DNA of 13,382 nucleotides from Hyphomicrobiales bacterium (GTDB taxonomy: Bacteria > Pseudomonadota > Alphaproteobacteria > Rhizobiales > Aestuariivirgaceae). A program made the translations under genes and the position numbers. Shown one piece after another: positions 1 to 6,531 of this stretch. Position 1 is the first letter of the stretch, and each line of letters begins with the position of its first letter. The DNA lies in assembly GCA_012032065.1 (NCBI GenBank), contig JAAURV010000048.1, forward strand, positions 1 through 13,382, in the 5' to 3' direction. The notes under the pieces were generated by a model. It made no database searches and was not told the origin of the DNA. It was given only the letters and a program-made list of their open reading frames with translations.

Positions 1-1054
1 CGGCTCGGCCTCGGCGGCCAGTTCGGCAACCTTCGATTCAACGACTCTAGAACCATGAAGATATCTTCGTGAGACAAGAGGTCGGTTTCGTAGGCCACGA
101 TCTGCTGGATGCGGAGCGACCATTGTTGATCCCATGGCCGGGGTAGGCCCAGCGCCTCGTTCCAGGCCGGAAGCTGCACCGCCCTGGCGCGGGCGTTCTT
201 GGACAGCACCACGGCCAGCATCTCGATCAGAATGCGGCTCACATTGTTTTCGGGTTGCTGCTCGGTGAGGCCCAGAGAGTTCACCTGTACTCCATAACGG
301 AAACGGCGGTGGCGCTCGTCCTCGACACCGTAGCGCTCGCGGCAAATCCTGTCCCACAGCGTGACGAACGCCCGCATCTTGCAGAGTTCGGTGACGAAGC
401 GGATGCCGGAATTGACGAAGAAGGAGATACGCCCGACGACTTCCGGGAACTCGGCCTCGCTCACCTGGCCCGAGGCCTTCACCGCATCGAGCACGGCGAT
501 GGCGGTCGCGAGCGCGTAGCTCAGTTCCTGGACAGGTGTCGCTCCCGCTTCCTGCAATGATAGGAGCAGACGTTCATAGGGTTCCACCTTGGAAGTTCCC
601 TGGTGCAGAAGGCGATGACGTCGGTGGTGAGCCGCATCGAAGGCTCGGGCGGAAAGACGTAGGTGCCGCGCGCGAGATACTCCTTGATGATGTCGTTCTG
701 GGTGGTGCCGGAGAGGCTGGGGCGCGGAACGCCTTGCTCGTCGGCCAGCGCCACATAGAGAGCGAGCAGCCAGGGCGCCGTGGCGTTGATGGTCATCGAG
801 GTGTTCATGCTGCCCAGGGGGATGCCCTCGAAGAGCGCGCGCATATCGCCCAGGTGGACGATCGGCACGCCAACTTTGCCGACTTCGCCCCGGGCCAGCG
901 GATGATCGCTATCGTAGCCGGTCTGGGTCGGCAGATCGAAAGCCACGCTCAAGCCGGTCTGGCCCTTGTCGAGATTGGAGCGGAACAGCCTGTTGCTTTC
1001 GGCTGCGGTCGAGTGGCCGGCATAGGTGCGGAACAGCCAGGGCTTATCGGTCAT
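1..1054 (-). pseudogene. ecm: Ethylmalonyl-CoA mutase, N-terminal half, two frameshifts, runs off left edge
   Basis: B12-dependent mutase that converts ethylmalonyl-CoA to methylsuccinyl-CoA in the ethylmalonyl-CoA pathway for acetyl-CoA assimilation. The start at 1054 (MTDKPWLFRTYAGHS) is the family N-terminus. Family stretches follow in order: GQTGLSVAFDLPTQTGYDSD, LGDMRALF, NTSMTINATAPWLLALY, GTTQNDIIKEYL and NPMNVCSYH. After CSYH (about 557) the frame breaks. One missing base restores LQEAGATPVQELSYALATAI, then RISFFVNSGIRFVTELCKMR, YGVQVNSLGLTEQQPENN and LPAWNEALGLPRPWDQQWS. A second missing base at 56/57 restores VVESKVAEL up to the edge. The cobalamin-binding half lies outside the window. 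The family assignment is firm: the text matches ethylmalonyl-CoA mutase (MeaA/Ecm) rather than classical methylmalonyl-CoA mutase, and ccr is the neighbour. Whether the two indels are real decay or sequence error cannot be decided here. Confidence 0.9.
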
Positions 1055-1130
1055 GACGTCTCCGTTGTTGCGTCGCACAACGAAGCACGGCGGAGCCTCC
1101 GCCGCAACCCGGCCTTTGGCGGAGTAACGC

Positions 1131-1469
1131 TTAGCTCGCCTTGGCCTGCTCGGTCTTCAGGAAGATCATCATGACGAGTGCTGCCACCATCATGCCGCCA
1201 AGGCTGACAATGAAGGGTTTCTGATACTTCGGCTCGAAAGGCATGATGACATCGGCCAGCAGGTAATTTGCGCCAACCGAACCAATGAGTAAGGCGATAA
1301 AGTTCAGAGGCGCGGTGAGATTACCGAGAGCCGCAGTGACGCGAGTTAGGAGAACCGTACCAATGATGCTGAAAATCAGCGACATTTGAATGGCTTTGCC
1401 AGGAATATTCAGGTAACTTCCGAAATAGTTCAAGCTCGGCAGTCCGCCGCCGACGAGTTCTTCAAGCAT
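1131..1469 (-). CDS. Small three-helix membrane protein between ecm and ccr, function unknown
   Basis: I do not recognise this 112-residue protein. Three hydrophobic segments are visible at about residues 27-47, 53-73 and 86-105, so it should be an inner-membrane protein. The tail is short and lysine-containing (KTEQAKAS). I chose the ATG at 1469 because it is preceded by GGAGGAAAAGGCC, a strong ribosome-binding site at normal spacing. The in-frame ATG at 1502 would add 11 residues and has no comparable site. The gene lies on the same strand as ecm, 76 bases upstream of it, and is divergent from ccr. It may share a transcript with ecm. A role linked to the ethylmalonyl-CoA pathway is inferred from position only. 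Confidence 0.75.
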   Translation of the reverse strand: MLEELVGGGLPSLNYFGSYLNIPGKAIQMSLIFSIIGTVLLTRVTAALGNLTAPLNFIALLIGSVGANYLLADVIMPFEPKYQKPFIVSLGGMMVAALVMMIFLKTEQAKAS

Positions 1470-1528
1470 GGCCTTTTCCTCCAAAGCCAATCCGGCCACC
1501 ATGACGAACCGGCCGAATGTCCAATCCC

Positions 1529-1553
1529 TTATTTTCTACCGAAAGGGTAAATA
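1529..1553. promoter_or_regulatory. AT-rich imperfect inverted repeat in the ccr/ecm divergent region
   Basis: The divergent intergenic region (1470-1647) contains TTATTT, TCT, ACC on the left and GGTAAATAA on the right. These form an imperfect inverted repeat around GAAA in otherwise GC-rich DNA. It lies 34 bases upstream of the small membrane gene's start codon and about 95 upstream of the ccr start. It could be a regulator site or a minus-strand promoter element. No convincing -35/-10 pair was found, so this is a weak call. Confidence 0.25.
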
Positions 1554-1647
1554 ATTGACTCACGTGGCCGCGGGACCATGGCGGCGCGGCAAGGCTTTTG
1601 TTGCGGCGCAAGATGAGTTAGCATCGAAGGAGCAAGGGAGTTTCGCC

Positions 1648-2940
1648 ATGTCCGCCGCCGCCCAGATCGCCAAACCCGCCAACGGCAACCTGCCGCTCAA
1701 GGACTTGTACGACGTGGGCGAGATCCCGCCGCTCGGCCATGTGCCGGCGAAGATGCACGCCTGGTGCATCAGGCAGGAGCGGCACGGCTCGCCCGATACC
1801 GCCATGCAGATCGAGGTGGTGCCGACCTGGTCCATCGGCGAGGACGAGTGCCTGGTCCTGGTGATGGCGGCGGGTGTCAACTACAACGGTGTGTGGGCGG
1901 CGCTCGGCAAGCCGATTTCGCCCATCGACGGGCACAAGAACCCCTATCATATCGCGGGCTCGGATGCCGCGGGGATTGTCTATGCGGTCGGCGCCAAAGT
2001 GAAGCGCTGGAAGGTGGGCGACGAAGTGGTGGTCCACTGCAATCAGGACGACGGCGACGACGAGGAGTGCAATGGCGGCGATCCGATGTTCTCGCCCTCG
2101 CAACGGATCTGGGGTTACGAAACGCCGGACGGCTCCTTCGCCCAGTTCTGCCGGGTGCAGGCGAGGCAGCTTCTGCCGCGGCCGCAGCATCTCACCTGGG
2201 AAGAGTCGGCCTGCTACACGCTTTGCCTCGCCACCGCCTATCGCATGCTCTTCGGCCACAAGCCGCATGTGATGGGGGCGGGTCAGAACGTTTTGGTCTG
2301 GGGCGCATCGGGCGGGCTCGGTTCGATGGCGATCCAGCTTATCGCGACGGCCGGCGGTAACGCGATCGGCGTCATCTCGGATGACGACAAGAAGGACTTC
2401 GTTATGCAACTCGGCGCCAAGGGTGTCATCAACCGCAAAGGGTTCGCGTGCTGGGGCGAGATGCCGAAGGTGGGCACACCCGCCTACAACGACTGGCTCA
2501 AGAGCGCGCGCGAGTTCGGAAAGGCGATCTGGCAGTTCACCGGCAAGGGCAACAGCGTCGACATGGTGTTCGAGCATCCGGGCGAGCAAACCTTTCCGGT
2601 ATCGGTGCTCGTGGTGAAGCGCGGCGGCATGGTGGTGATCTGCGCCGGCACCACGGGCTACAATCTCACCATGGACGCGCGCTATCTGTGGATGCATCAG
2701 AAGCGCGTACAAGGCTCGCACTTCGCCAATCTCATGCAAGCCTCCGCCGCCAACAAGCTGGTGATCGCCAGGCGGATCGATCCGTGCATGTCGGAGATCT
2801 ACTCGTGGAGCGATATTCCGAAGGCGCACATGAAGATGTGGAAAAACGAACACCGGCCAGGCAACATGGCGGTGCTGGTCTCGGCGCCGAGGACGGGGTT
2901 GAGGACGTTTGACGATGTGATCGAGGCGGCAAGCCAATAG
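1648..2940 (+). CDS. ccr: Crotonyl-CoA carboxylase/reductase
   Basis: NADPH-dependent reductive carboxylation of crotonyl-CoA to (2S)-ethylmalonyl-CoA, the committing step of the ethylmalonyl-CoA pathway; cytosolic. I chose the ATG at 1648 because GGGAG sits seven bases upstream and the product (430 aa, starting MSAAAQIAKP) then has the usual family length. The open frame extends to 1555 but lacks support. Medium-chain dehydrogenase fold: GroES-like N-terminal half, then a Rossmann nucleotide site GASGGLG at 219-225. Family hallmarks are VNYNGVWAALG (74-84), HIAGSDAAGIV (101-111), RIWGYETPDGSFAQFC (153-168), MVFEHPGEQTFP (306-317) and QGSHFANL (355-362). N80, E158 and H358 look like the CO2-binding residues described for the Kitasatospora enzyme; that alignment is by eye. 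No frameshift is visible. The gene is divergent from ecm and converges on the metallopeptidase, whose stop codon abuts its own. Confidence 0.97.
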   Translation: MSAAAQIAKPANGNLPLKDLYDVGEIPPLGHVPAKMHAWCIRQERHGSPDTAMQIEVVPTWSIGEDECLVLVMAAGVNYNGVWAALGKPISPIDGHKNPYHIAGSDAAGIVYAVGAKVKRWKVGDEVVVHCNQDDGDDEECNGGDPMFSPSQRIWGYETPDGSFAQFCRVQARQLLPRPQHLTWEESACYTLCLATAYRMLFGHKPHVMGAGQNVLVWGASGGLGSMAIQLIATAGGNAIGVISDDDKKDFVMQLGAKGVINRKGFACWGEMPKVGTPAYNDWLKSAREFGKAIWQFTGKGNSVDMVFEHPGEQTFPVSVLVVKRGGMVVICAGTTGYNLTMDARYLWMHQKRVQGSHFANLMQASAANKLVIARRIDPCMSEIYSWSDIPKAHMKMWKNEHRPGNMAVLVSAPRTGLRTFDDVIEAASQ

Positions 2941-2957
2941 CTACCTTGAGCGGTAGC
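2940..2957. terminator. Short hairpin between convergent genes
   Basis: GCTACC, loop TTGAGC, GGTAGC form a perfect 6-bp stem. It starts at the last base of the ccr stop codon and overlaps the 3' end of the convergent metallopeptidase gene. There is no T-run on either side, so it is not a canonical intrinsic terminator. It may simply pause or separate the two convergent transcripts. Confidence 0.25.
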
Positions 2958-3543
2958 CGTCTAGGAAAGAGAGATCGGGTGTTGGCTTCGACTTTGGCCA
3001 CAGGCCCAATGCGGCCAATCGGATTTGGGCAGTGCGTAAGCTTACCCTCGTATTTGCCGCCAATTCCTGAGGGTCGGAAAACTGATGTGCGACATGTTCA
3101 GGCACAAGAAATGCTGCCGCAAACTCGTTGGCTTGCCACTCTGCGCTAAAGGATTTGTTCGAAATTTGCGACAGTGCGGCTGCCGATCTATGGAGATTCT
3201 TGTCAGATCCGTGGAGCAGCAGATGGCCGAGTTCATGTGCTGCGGTAAATCTCCCGCTAGGTTGCTCGTTTACCAGACGGCGATACTCCGAAGCCGAGAA
3301 TGATATCCGCGGCGGATTAAACGAAGTGGACGCACGAACCTGACGTCCCGAATCGTCGACCAGATTCTTATCTTCAACGACTAGAAATTCGTAGTCGTCC
3401 CTGATCTTTGGAATTTCATTCTCTAATATGCCGGCCATGTTTGGCACATAGTCATGGAAAAATCCGAAGCAGTCCCGCCAACTCACGGCCAAAGCACTGA
3501 TTGATTTCGCGCTCCTTGGCGAGGCAATCCAATCTTTACTCAT
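2941..3543 (-). CDS. ImmA/IrrE-family metallo-endopeptidase
   Basis: Predicted zinc peptidase of the COG2856 (ImmA/IrrE) group, which in known systems cleaves or inactivates a partner XRE-type repressor. The 200-residue protein has the zinc motif HELGH at 103-107 (in RFTAAHELGHLLLHGSD). The family's second block is EWQANEFAAAFLVP at 135-148, with E135 or E140 as the likely third ligand. The C-terminal part (VSLRTAQIRLAALG) matches the usual ending after that block. The ATG at 3543 is preceded by GGGGAGG at good spacing inside the end of the upstream XRE gene. The two genes overlap by eight bases, so they are translationally coupled. By family precedent the pair acts as a stress- or phage-type switch or a toxin-antitoxin-like module. 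The target is not known. The region looks less GC-rich than ccr, suggesting transfer. Confidence 0.9.
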   Translation of the reverse strand: MSKDWIASPRSAKSISALAVSWRDCFGFFHDYVPNMAGILENEIPKIRDDYEFLVVEDKNLVDDSGRQVRASTSFNPPRISFSASEYRRLVNEQPSGRFTAAHELGHLLLHGSDKNLHRSAAALSQISNKSFSAEWQANEFAAAFLVPEHVAHQFSDPQELAANTRVSLRTAQIRLAALGLWPKSKPTPDLSFLDGYRSR

Positions 3544-3898
3544 AATCTTGTCCTCCCCTTTCTAGCGCTGCCTTAATCAGCATGATTTCTTTCGTCGAAA
3601 GTTCATTCAGGTTCTTGGCAATTGTGAAAGCCAAGGAGGCTGCTTCGGCATTCCGTGGACGGAACTTAACGACGTTGCCGACCTGAGCCACAGACGCGGT
3701 TAACTCGTCGGTCTGTTCGGTGTTCAACCCTAGCCACTTTGCGACTTTAAAGGCATAGTCTTCCGGGATGGGTCTGTTGCCGGTCTCAATTGCGGATACG
3801 TATGACACGCTAATGCTAGTGCTTTCGGCTTGATCCGCAAGATACAGTCCTCGGTCAATTCTATGTTTGCGGCAAAGTCTGCCAAAAGCTGTGATCAT
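3536..3898 (-). CDS. XRE-family helix-turn-helix regulator paired with ImmA-like peptidase
   Basis: DNA-binding protein of about 120 residues. The N-terminal 60 residues form an XRE-type HTH (FGRLCRKHRIDRGLYLADQA, then SISVSYVSAIETGNRPIPEDY). A C-terminal helical extension (NAEAASLAFTIAKNLNELS) may be the part recognised by the peptidase. I prefer the ATG at 3898, which has a weak GGGTG upstream. A GTG at 3907 would add three residues. The gene overlaps the downstream peptidase gene by eight bases. Its likely targets are its own promoter and perhaps the divergent tacA promoter. The palindrome at 3946-3976, about 50 bases upstream, is the obvious candidate operator. Confidence 0.88.
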   Translation of the reverse strand: MITAFGRLCRKHRIDRGLYLADQAESTSISVSYVSAIETGNRPIPEDYAFKVAKWLGLNTEQTDELTASVAQVGNVVKFRPRNAEAASLAFTIAKNLNELSTKEIMLIKAALERGGQDYE

Positions 3899-3945
3899 TG
3901 CTAACACCCGAGATTTGGTAGATTCTTGTCGGAATCATCAATTAG

Positions 3946-3976
3946 TTGACTATTCCACAAAATTGTAGAATGTCAA
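3946..3976. promoter_or_regulatory. Imperfect 31-bp palindrome, candidate XRE operator
   Basis: TTGACTATTCCACAA at 3946-3960 faces TTGTAGAATGTCAA at 3963-3976 across two A residues. The arms match except for one extra T and one C/T difference. On the minus strand the site contains a perfect -35-like TTGACA (3971-3976) and a -10-like TACAAT (3962-3967), so it lies in the presumed promoter of the XRE gene. The operator role is inferred. Confidence 0.5.
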
Positions 3977-4007
3977 GTTCTGCCGGATTTGCTTGGGGCC
4001 GAAAAGC

Positions 4008-4041
4008 TTGCAACGGTGAGTTTGTATGCTATTGTCATACA
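4008..4041 (+). promoter_or_regulatory. Candidate tacA promoter with overlapping RHH operator
   Basis: TTGCAA (4008-4013) and TATTGT (4030-4035) are separated by 16 bases and form a plausible sigma70-type promoter. A perfect 6-bp inverted repeat, TGTATG, seven bases, CATACA (4023-4041), covers the -10 and ends one base before the tacA ATG. Ribbon-helix-helix antitoxins of this type commonly repress their own promoter through such short repeats. If this promoter is used, the transcript would start at or next to the ATG and be leaderless. Confidence 0.5.
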
Positions 4042-4042
4042 C

Positions 4043-4310
4043 ATGGAAACAAACTCGGTTCTCAGCGTTCGCGTCAATTCCGATGAGCGCGCGGTTCTGG
4101 AAGCGGCAGCGAAGCACGGCGCGCACCAGTCTCAGCGATTTCGTGCGCCGGAAGGCGCTTGAATCTGCTGAAAGCGAAATCCTGAACCGGTCCGTGGTGA
4201 CGATTCCCGCCAAGGATTGGGAGGCTTTCGAAGGTTGGCTCGAGCGCCCAGCCAAGGCGAGCGCCGCGCTCAAGAAGCTGGCGCGCATGCGGCCAACCTG
4301 GGAACGCTGA
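4043..4310 (+). pseudogene. TacA-type (DUF1778) ribbon-helix-helix antitoxin, frameshifted
   Basis: Antitoxin and autorepressor that would neutralise the adjacent GNAT toxin. From the ATG at 4043 the frame reads METNSVLSVRVNSDERAVLEAAAKH, a typical RHH strand and first helix. The matching continuation ARTSLSDFVRRKALESAE lies one frame over (about 4119 onward). It then runs through VVTIPAKDWEAFEGWLERPA, the usual toxin-binding tail, to the stop at 4308-4310. One extra base near 4117 (in CACGGCGCG) explains the break. As written, the 4043 frame departs into QSQRFRAPE. The frame of the 3' part has its own ATG at 4026, but that reading destroys the RHH strand. Either the antitoxin is broken or the assembly has an indel. 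The toxin start follows one base after the stop. Confidence 0.8.
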
Positions 4311-4311
4311 A

Positions 4312-4821
4312 ATGGCGGCGGTCGATCCGCCCCGGCCGCTTGAACCCTCGGATGATCGCGACCACTTCGATTGCGGACGCGATTCCCTCAACATGTGGTT
4401 CAGGCGCCATCGCTCAACAATCACCTTGGCGGTTTTTCGCGCGTTAGCGTTTCTGGTCGACTCCAGCGATGGCCGCATAGCGGGTTTTGTGTCGCTCAGT
4501 GCGGCGCAAGTCGAGCGAGGATTTCTACCCAAACCGCAGCAGCGGAACCGGCCTGATCCTATACCGGCAACTTTGCTCGGGCAGCTCGCGGTCGACAAGG
4601 CTTACCAGGCGCAGGGCCACGCAGCGTCGCTCCTCATCTTTGCCCTAAAAACCGCATTGCGGGCTTCAGATGCGATTGGAAGCATAGGCGTCATCACGCA
4701 TCCCCTTGATGACACGGTGAGAGCGCTTTATCGCAAGTGGGGCTTCGAGGACCTTCCCTTCGATCCCGGCCATGCCATGATGGTGCGCATGGACGATCTC
4801 CGGAGAGCGTTTGGCGCATGA
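4312..4821 (+). CDS. TacT-type GNAT acetyltransferase toxin
   Basis: GNAT toxins of this group acetylate aminoacyl-tRNA and block translation; this function is from family knowledge. The 169-residue protein has the N-terminal LEPSDDRDHFDCGRDSLNMWFRRH pattern and GRIAGFVSLSAAQVERGFLP. The RPDPIPATLLGQLAVD strand follows. The acetyl-CoA loop is QAQGHA (Q-x-x-G-x-A), and the C-terminal LYRKWGF carries the expected tyrosine. Residues 34-46 look off-family. Between about 4410 and 4450 the next frame encodes SLNNHLGGFSRVSV, which fits the family better, so a missing base followed by an extra base is likely. The frame stays open. The gene starts one base after the tacA stop and overlaps the following gene by ATGA. 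Whether the toxin is active is uncertain. Confidence 0.87.
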   Translation: MAAVDPPRPLEPSDDRDHFDCGRDSLNMWFRRHRSTITLAVFRALAFLVDSSDGRIAGFVSLSAAQVERGFLPKPQQRNRPDPIPATLLGQLAVDKAYQAQGHAASLLIFALKTALRASDAIGSIGVITHPLDDTVRALYRKWGFEDLPFDPGHAMMVRMDDLRRAFGA

Positions 4822-5099
4822 AGACGGCGACGAATAATCTCCCGGTTTCGGCGCTCCCCAATCTTGGGCCGAAATCGGCTTTGATGCTTGCCGAGGTTGG
4901 CATTCGCACCATTGGCGAGTTGCGCGCGATCGGGGCGGTTCGCGCCTATGCACGGGTGAAGGAGTCGGGACGTAAGCGCGGGGCCTCGCTCAACATGCTG
5001 TGGTCTTTGGCCGCCGGGCTCGATGGGCGCGGCTGGCAGGACGTCTCGGAGGAAGAGAAAGAGCGGCTCGCTTCCGAGTATCGCGCGCTACGCCGATAA
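4818..5099 (+). CDS. TfoX C-terminal-domain protein
   Basis: A 93-residue protein made almost entirely of a TfoX/Sxy C-terminal domain: LPNLGPKSALMLAEVGIRTIGELRAIGAVRAYARVKESG, then ASLNMLWSLAAGLDGRGWQDVSEEEKERL. The first part resembles a helix-hairpin-helix-like fold. The N-terminal TfoX domain of the full competence regulator is absent, which is common for stand-alone members. The ATG at 4818 overlaps the tacT stop by four bases (ATGA), so it is translationally coupled to the toxin. Its role is unknown; membership of the tacAT transcript is inferred from the overlap. Confidence 0.85.
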   Translation: MKTATNNLPVSALPNLGPKSALMLAEVGIRTIGELRAIGAVRAYARVKESGRKRGASLNMLWSLAAGLDGRGWQDVSEEEKERLASEYRALRR

Positions 5100-5151
5100 A
5101 GGCGGCAGTCTTCCGGGCGAGACGCGCCAAGGCGGCCGGCGCAACTGAATC

Positions 5152-5574
5152 TCAACCGGGCAATGTCACTGCGCTAGACTGAACGAGCAGGGCCAGCATG
5201 TCGGCGCAGGACCAGCGTTCGGCGACCTTGCCGTCTTCGAAGCGCATCATTGTGGTGACATCGATCCGGTAGGGTTTTCCTTTTGCAGGATAGCCAAGGA
5301 AGAGGCCGGCCATGTGGCCAATCATCGCGCCGCGGAATGCCAGCATGGAACCCGTTTCGAACATCCCGCCAATTTCCATCCGCGGGCTCTTGCGGCCCGG
5401 GCCGCTCAGCGCGTCCCAGACCATGCGGTAGAAGGCGTGCACGGCATCTGCATTCATGGGCTCCGGCGAATAGCCGTGGAGCTGAATGCGGGGGCTGTAG
5501 AGTTCGAGATGTCTGTCCGGGTTTCCTGCATTCCAATGGCCGAGTGCGCGTTCGATTTGCGGAGCAAGTGTCAT
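5152..5574 (-). CDS. SnoaL-like (NTF2-fold) protein
   Basis: A 140-residue protein with the NTF2/SnoaL alpha+beta barrel pattern: an N-terminal helix (QIERALGHWNAGNPDRHLELYSP), HGYSPEPMNADAVHAFYRMVWDAL, and the closing strand FEDGKVAERWSCADMLALLVQ. This ERW-D-L ending is typical of SnoaL-like polyketide-cyclase relatives. The substrate cannot be predicted. The ATG at 5574 has GAGGA upstream at good spacing. The gene converges on the TfoX-domain gene, and the 52 bases between them hold no convincing terminator. About 94 bases separate it from the membrane-protein gene upstream on the same strand. Confidence 0.83.
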   Translation of the reverse strand: MTLAPQIERALGHWNAGNPDRHLELYSPRIQLHGYSPEPMNADAVHAFYRMVWDALSGPGRKSPRMEIGGMFETGSMLAFRGAMIGHMAGLFLGYPAKGKPYRIDVTTMMRFEDGKVAERWSCADMLALLVQSSAVTLPG

Positions 5575-5668
5575 GTCCAGTTCCTCGCTTGACGGTTGCC
5601 GGTGTTTGTAGAATGCGAAACGGTGCCGCCAAGGATGCAGAAGGAAGGAAAAAATATTGACGTTTACG

Positions 5669-6508
5669 TTAACTAAAATTCTCTCGATTGCGATGCAGCG
5701 CCAGAACCCGGTTCACTTCGCCACCGAAGATCAACACCAGGGCTGCGAGATAGAGAAAGAACATCATGGCGAAGAGACCCGACAGCGAAGCGTAAGTTGA
5801 CGCAAAGGTATTGAAGCGCACGAGATAATAGGAAAAGGCGCTGGCCAGCGCGATCCAGACAACCACGGTGACGATCACGCCTGGCATGACTTCCATGAGG
5901 CGAAGCCGCTTGGCTGGGAGGATGCGGTGGGAGAGCTGCAGGCCGCCGAAGAGGAGCAGAACAGCCAAAGGGACCCGAAGCTGGTCCAAAGTGGCGAAGT
6001 GGCCCCTGAGAGCAGGGGCATAAGCCTCGATCAGGTTTATGGCGATGGGTGTAACCACCAGGAGCAAGGCCACCGCCAACAGTACGATCGCCGAGCCGAT
6101 GACGAAGAGAACGCTTTGGCCATAGAGCCAGAGAAAGCTCCGGTGTTCGGTCAGGTCATAGGCGCGGTTGAGGCCGACGCGGATGCTGTCCACACCTGCC
6201 ATGGCGCTCCAGACCGTCAGCACTGCCGCGAGGCTCAGGAGGCCGGTGCGCGGCACCGTAAGGATCGAGCGGATTTCGCCGGCAAGGGGACGCACCAGCT
6301 GCTCGGGCGCCACGCTCAGAAGATAGGTCACCACCTGCTCGGCCAGTGCATCGTTGCCGAAAAAGCCGGCGAGTGCGGTCAAGAAGATGAGGAAAGGAAA
6401 GATGGAAAAGAGGGTACGGAACGCGATGTTTCCCGCCAGCGGCACAGCTTCGTCGGCGACGAGCCGCCGCATCGCCTCGAGCGCCAGTTTTCCCAGATGC
6501 GTGTTCAC
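5669..6508 (-). CDS. YihY/BrkB-family inner-membrane protein
   Basis: A 279-residue protein with about six transmembrane helices in the BrkB/YihY pattern. It starts with DEAVPLAGNIAFRTLFSIFPFLIFLTALAGFFG. TGLLSLAAVLTVWSAMAGVDSIRVGLNRAYD follows, and it ends with the helix-rich FASTYASLSGLFAMMFFLYLAALVLIFGGEVNRVL. The FGGEVN ending is a family hallmark. Function is not established; older annotation as ribonuclease BN is considered wrong for this family. The start codon is GTG with no obvious ribosome-binding site. It begins 23 bases after the DUF533 gene stop, so it is probably the second gene of that operon. Confidence 0.92.
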   Translation of the reverse strand: MNTHLGKLALEAMRRLVADEAVPLAGNIAFRTLFSIFPFLIFLTALAGFFGNDALAEQVVTYLLSVAPEQLVRPLAGEIRSILTVPRTGLLSLAAVLTVWSAMAGVDSIRVGLNRAYDLTEHRSFLWLYGQSVLFVIGSAIVLLAVALLLVVTPIAINLIEAYAPALRGHFATLDQLRVPLAVLLLFGGLQLSHRILPAKRLRLMEVMPGVIVTVVVWIALASAFSYYLVRFNTFASTYASLSGLFAMMFFLYLAALVLIFGGEVNRVLALHRNRENFS

Positions 6509-6531
6509 GCCGCAGGAATACCGGCGAAGGA

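Noticed and set aside
536..1174. A 212-residue plus-strand frame opposite ecm
   Set aside because: Antisense to conserved mutase sequence, with no ribosome-binding site or family match; a high-GC shadow.
1555..1647. Longer N-terminus for ccr
   Set aside because: The extra 31 residues have no family counterpart, and the ATG at 1648 has a proper GGGAG site and gives the usual 430-residue length.
1618..2937. Long open frame antisense to ccr
   Set aside because: A product rich in R, H and A with no family resemblance; typical of the mirrored frame of a high-GC gene, and ccr is unmistakable on the other strand.
5124..5142. GCGCC and GGCGC arms between the TfoX-domain and SnoaL-like genes as a terminator
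   Set aside because: The arms are only 5 bp in GC-rich DNA with no T-run, so chance is a sufficient explanation.
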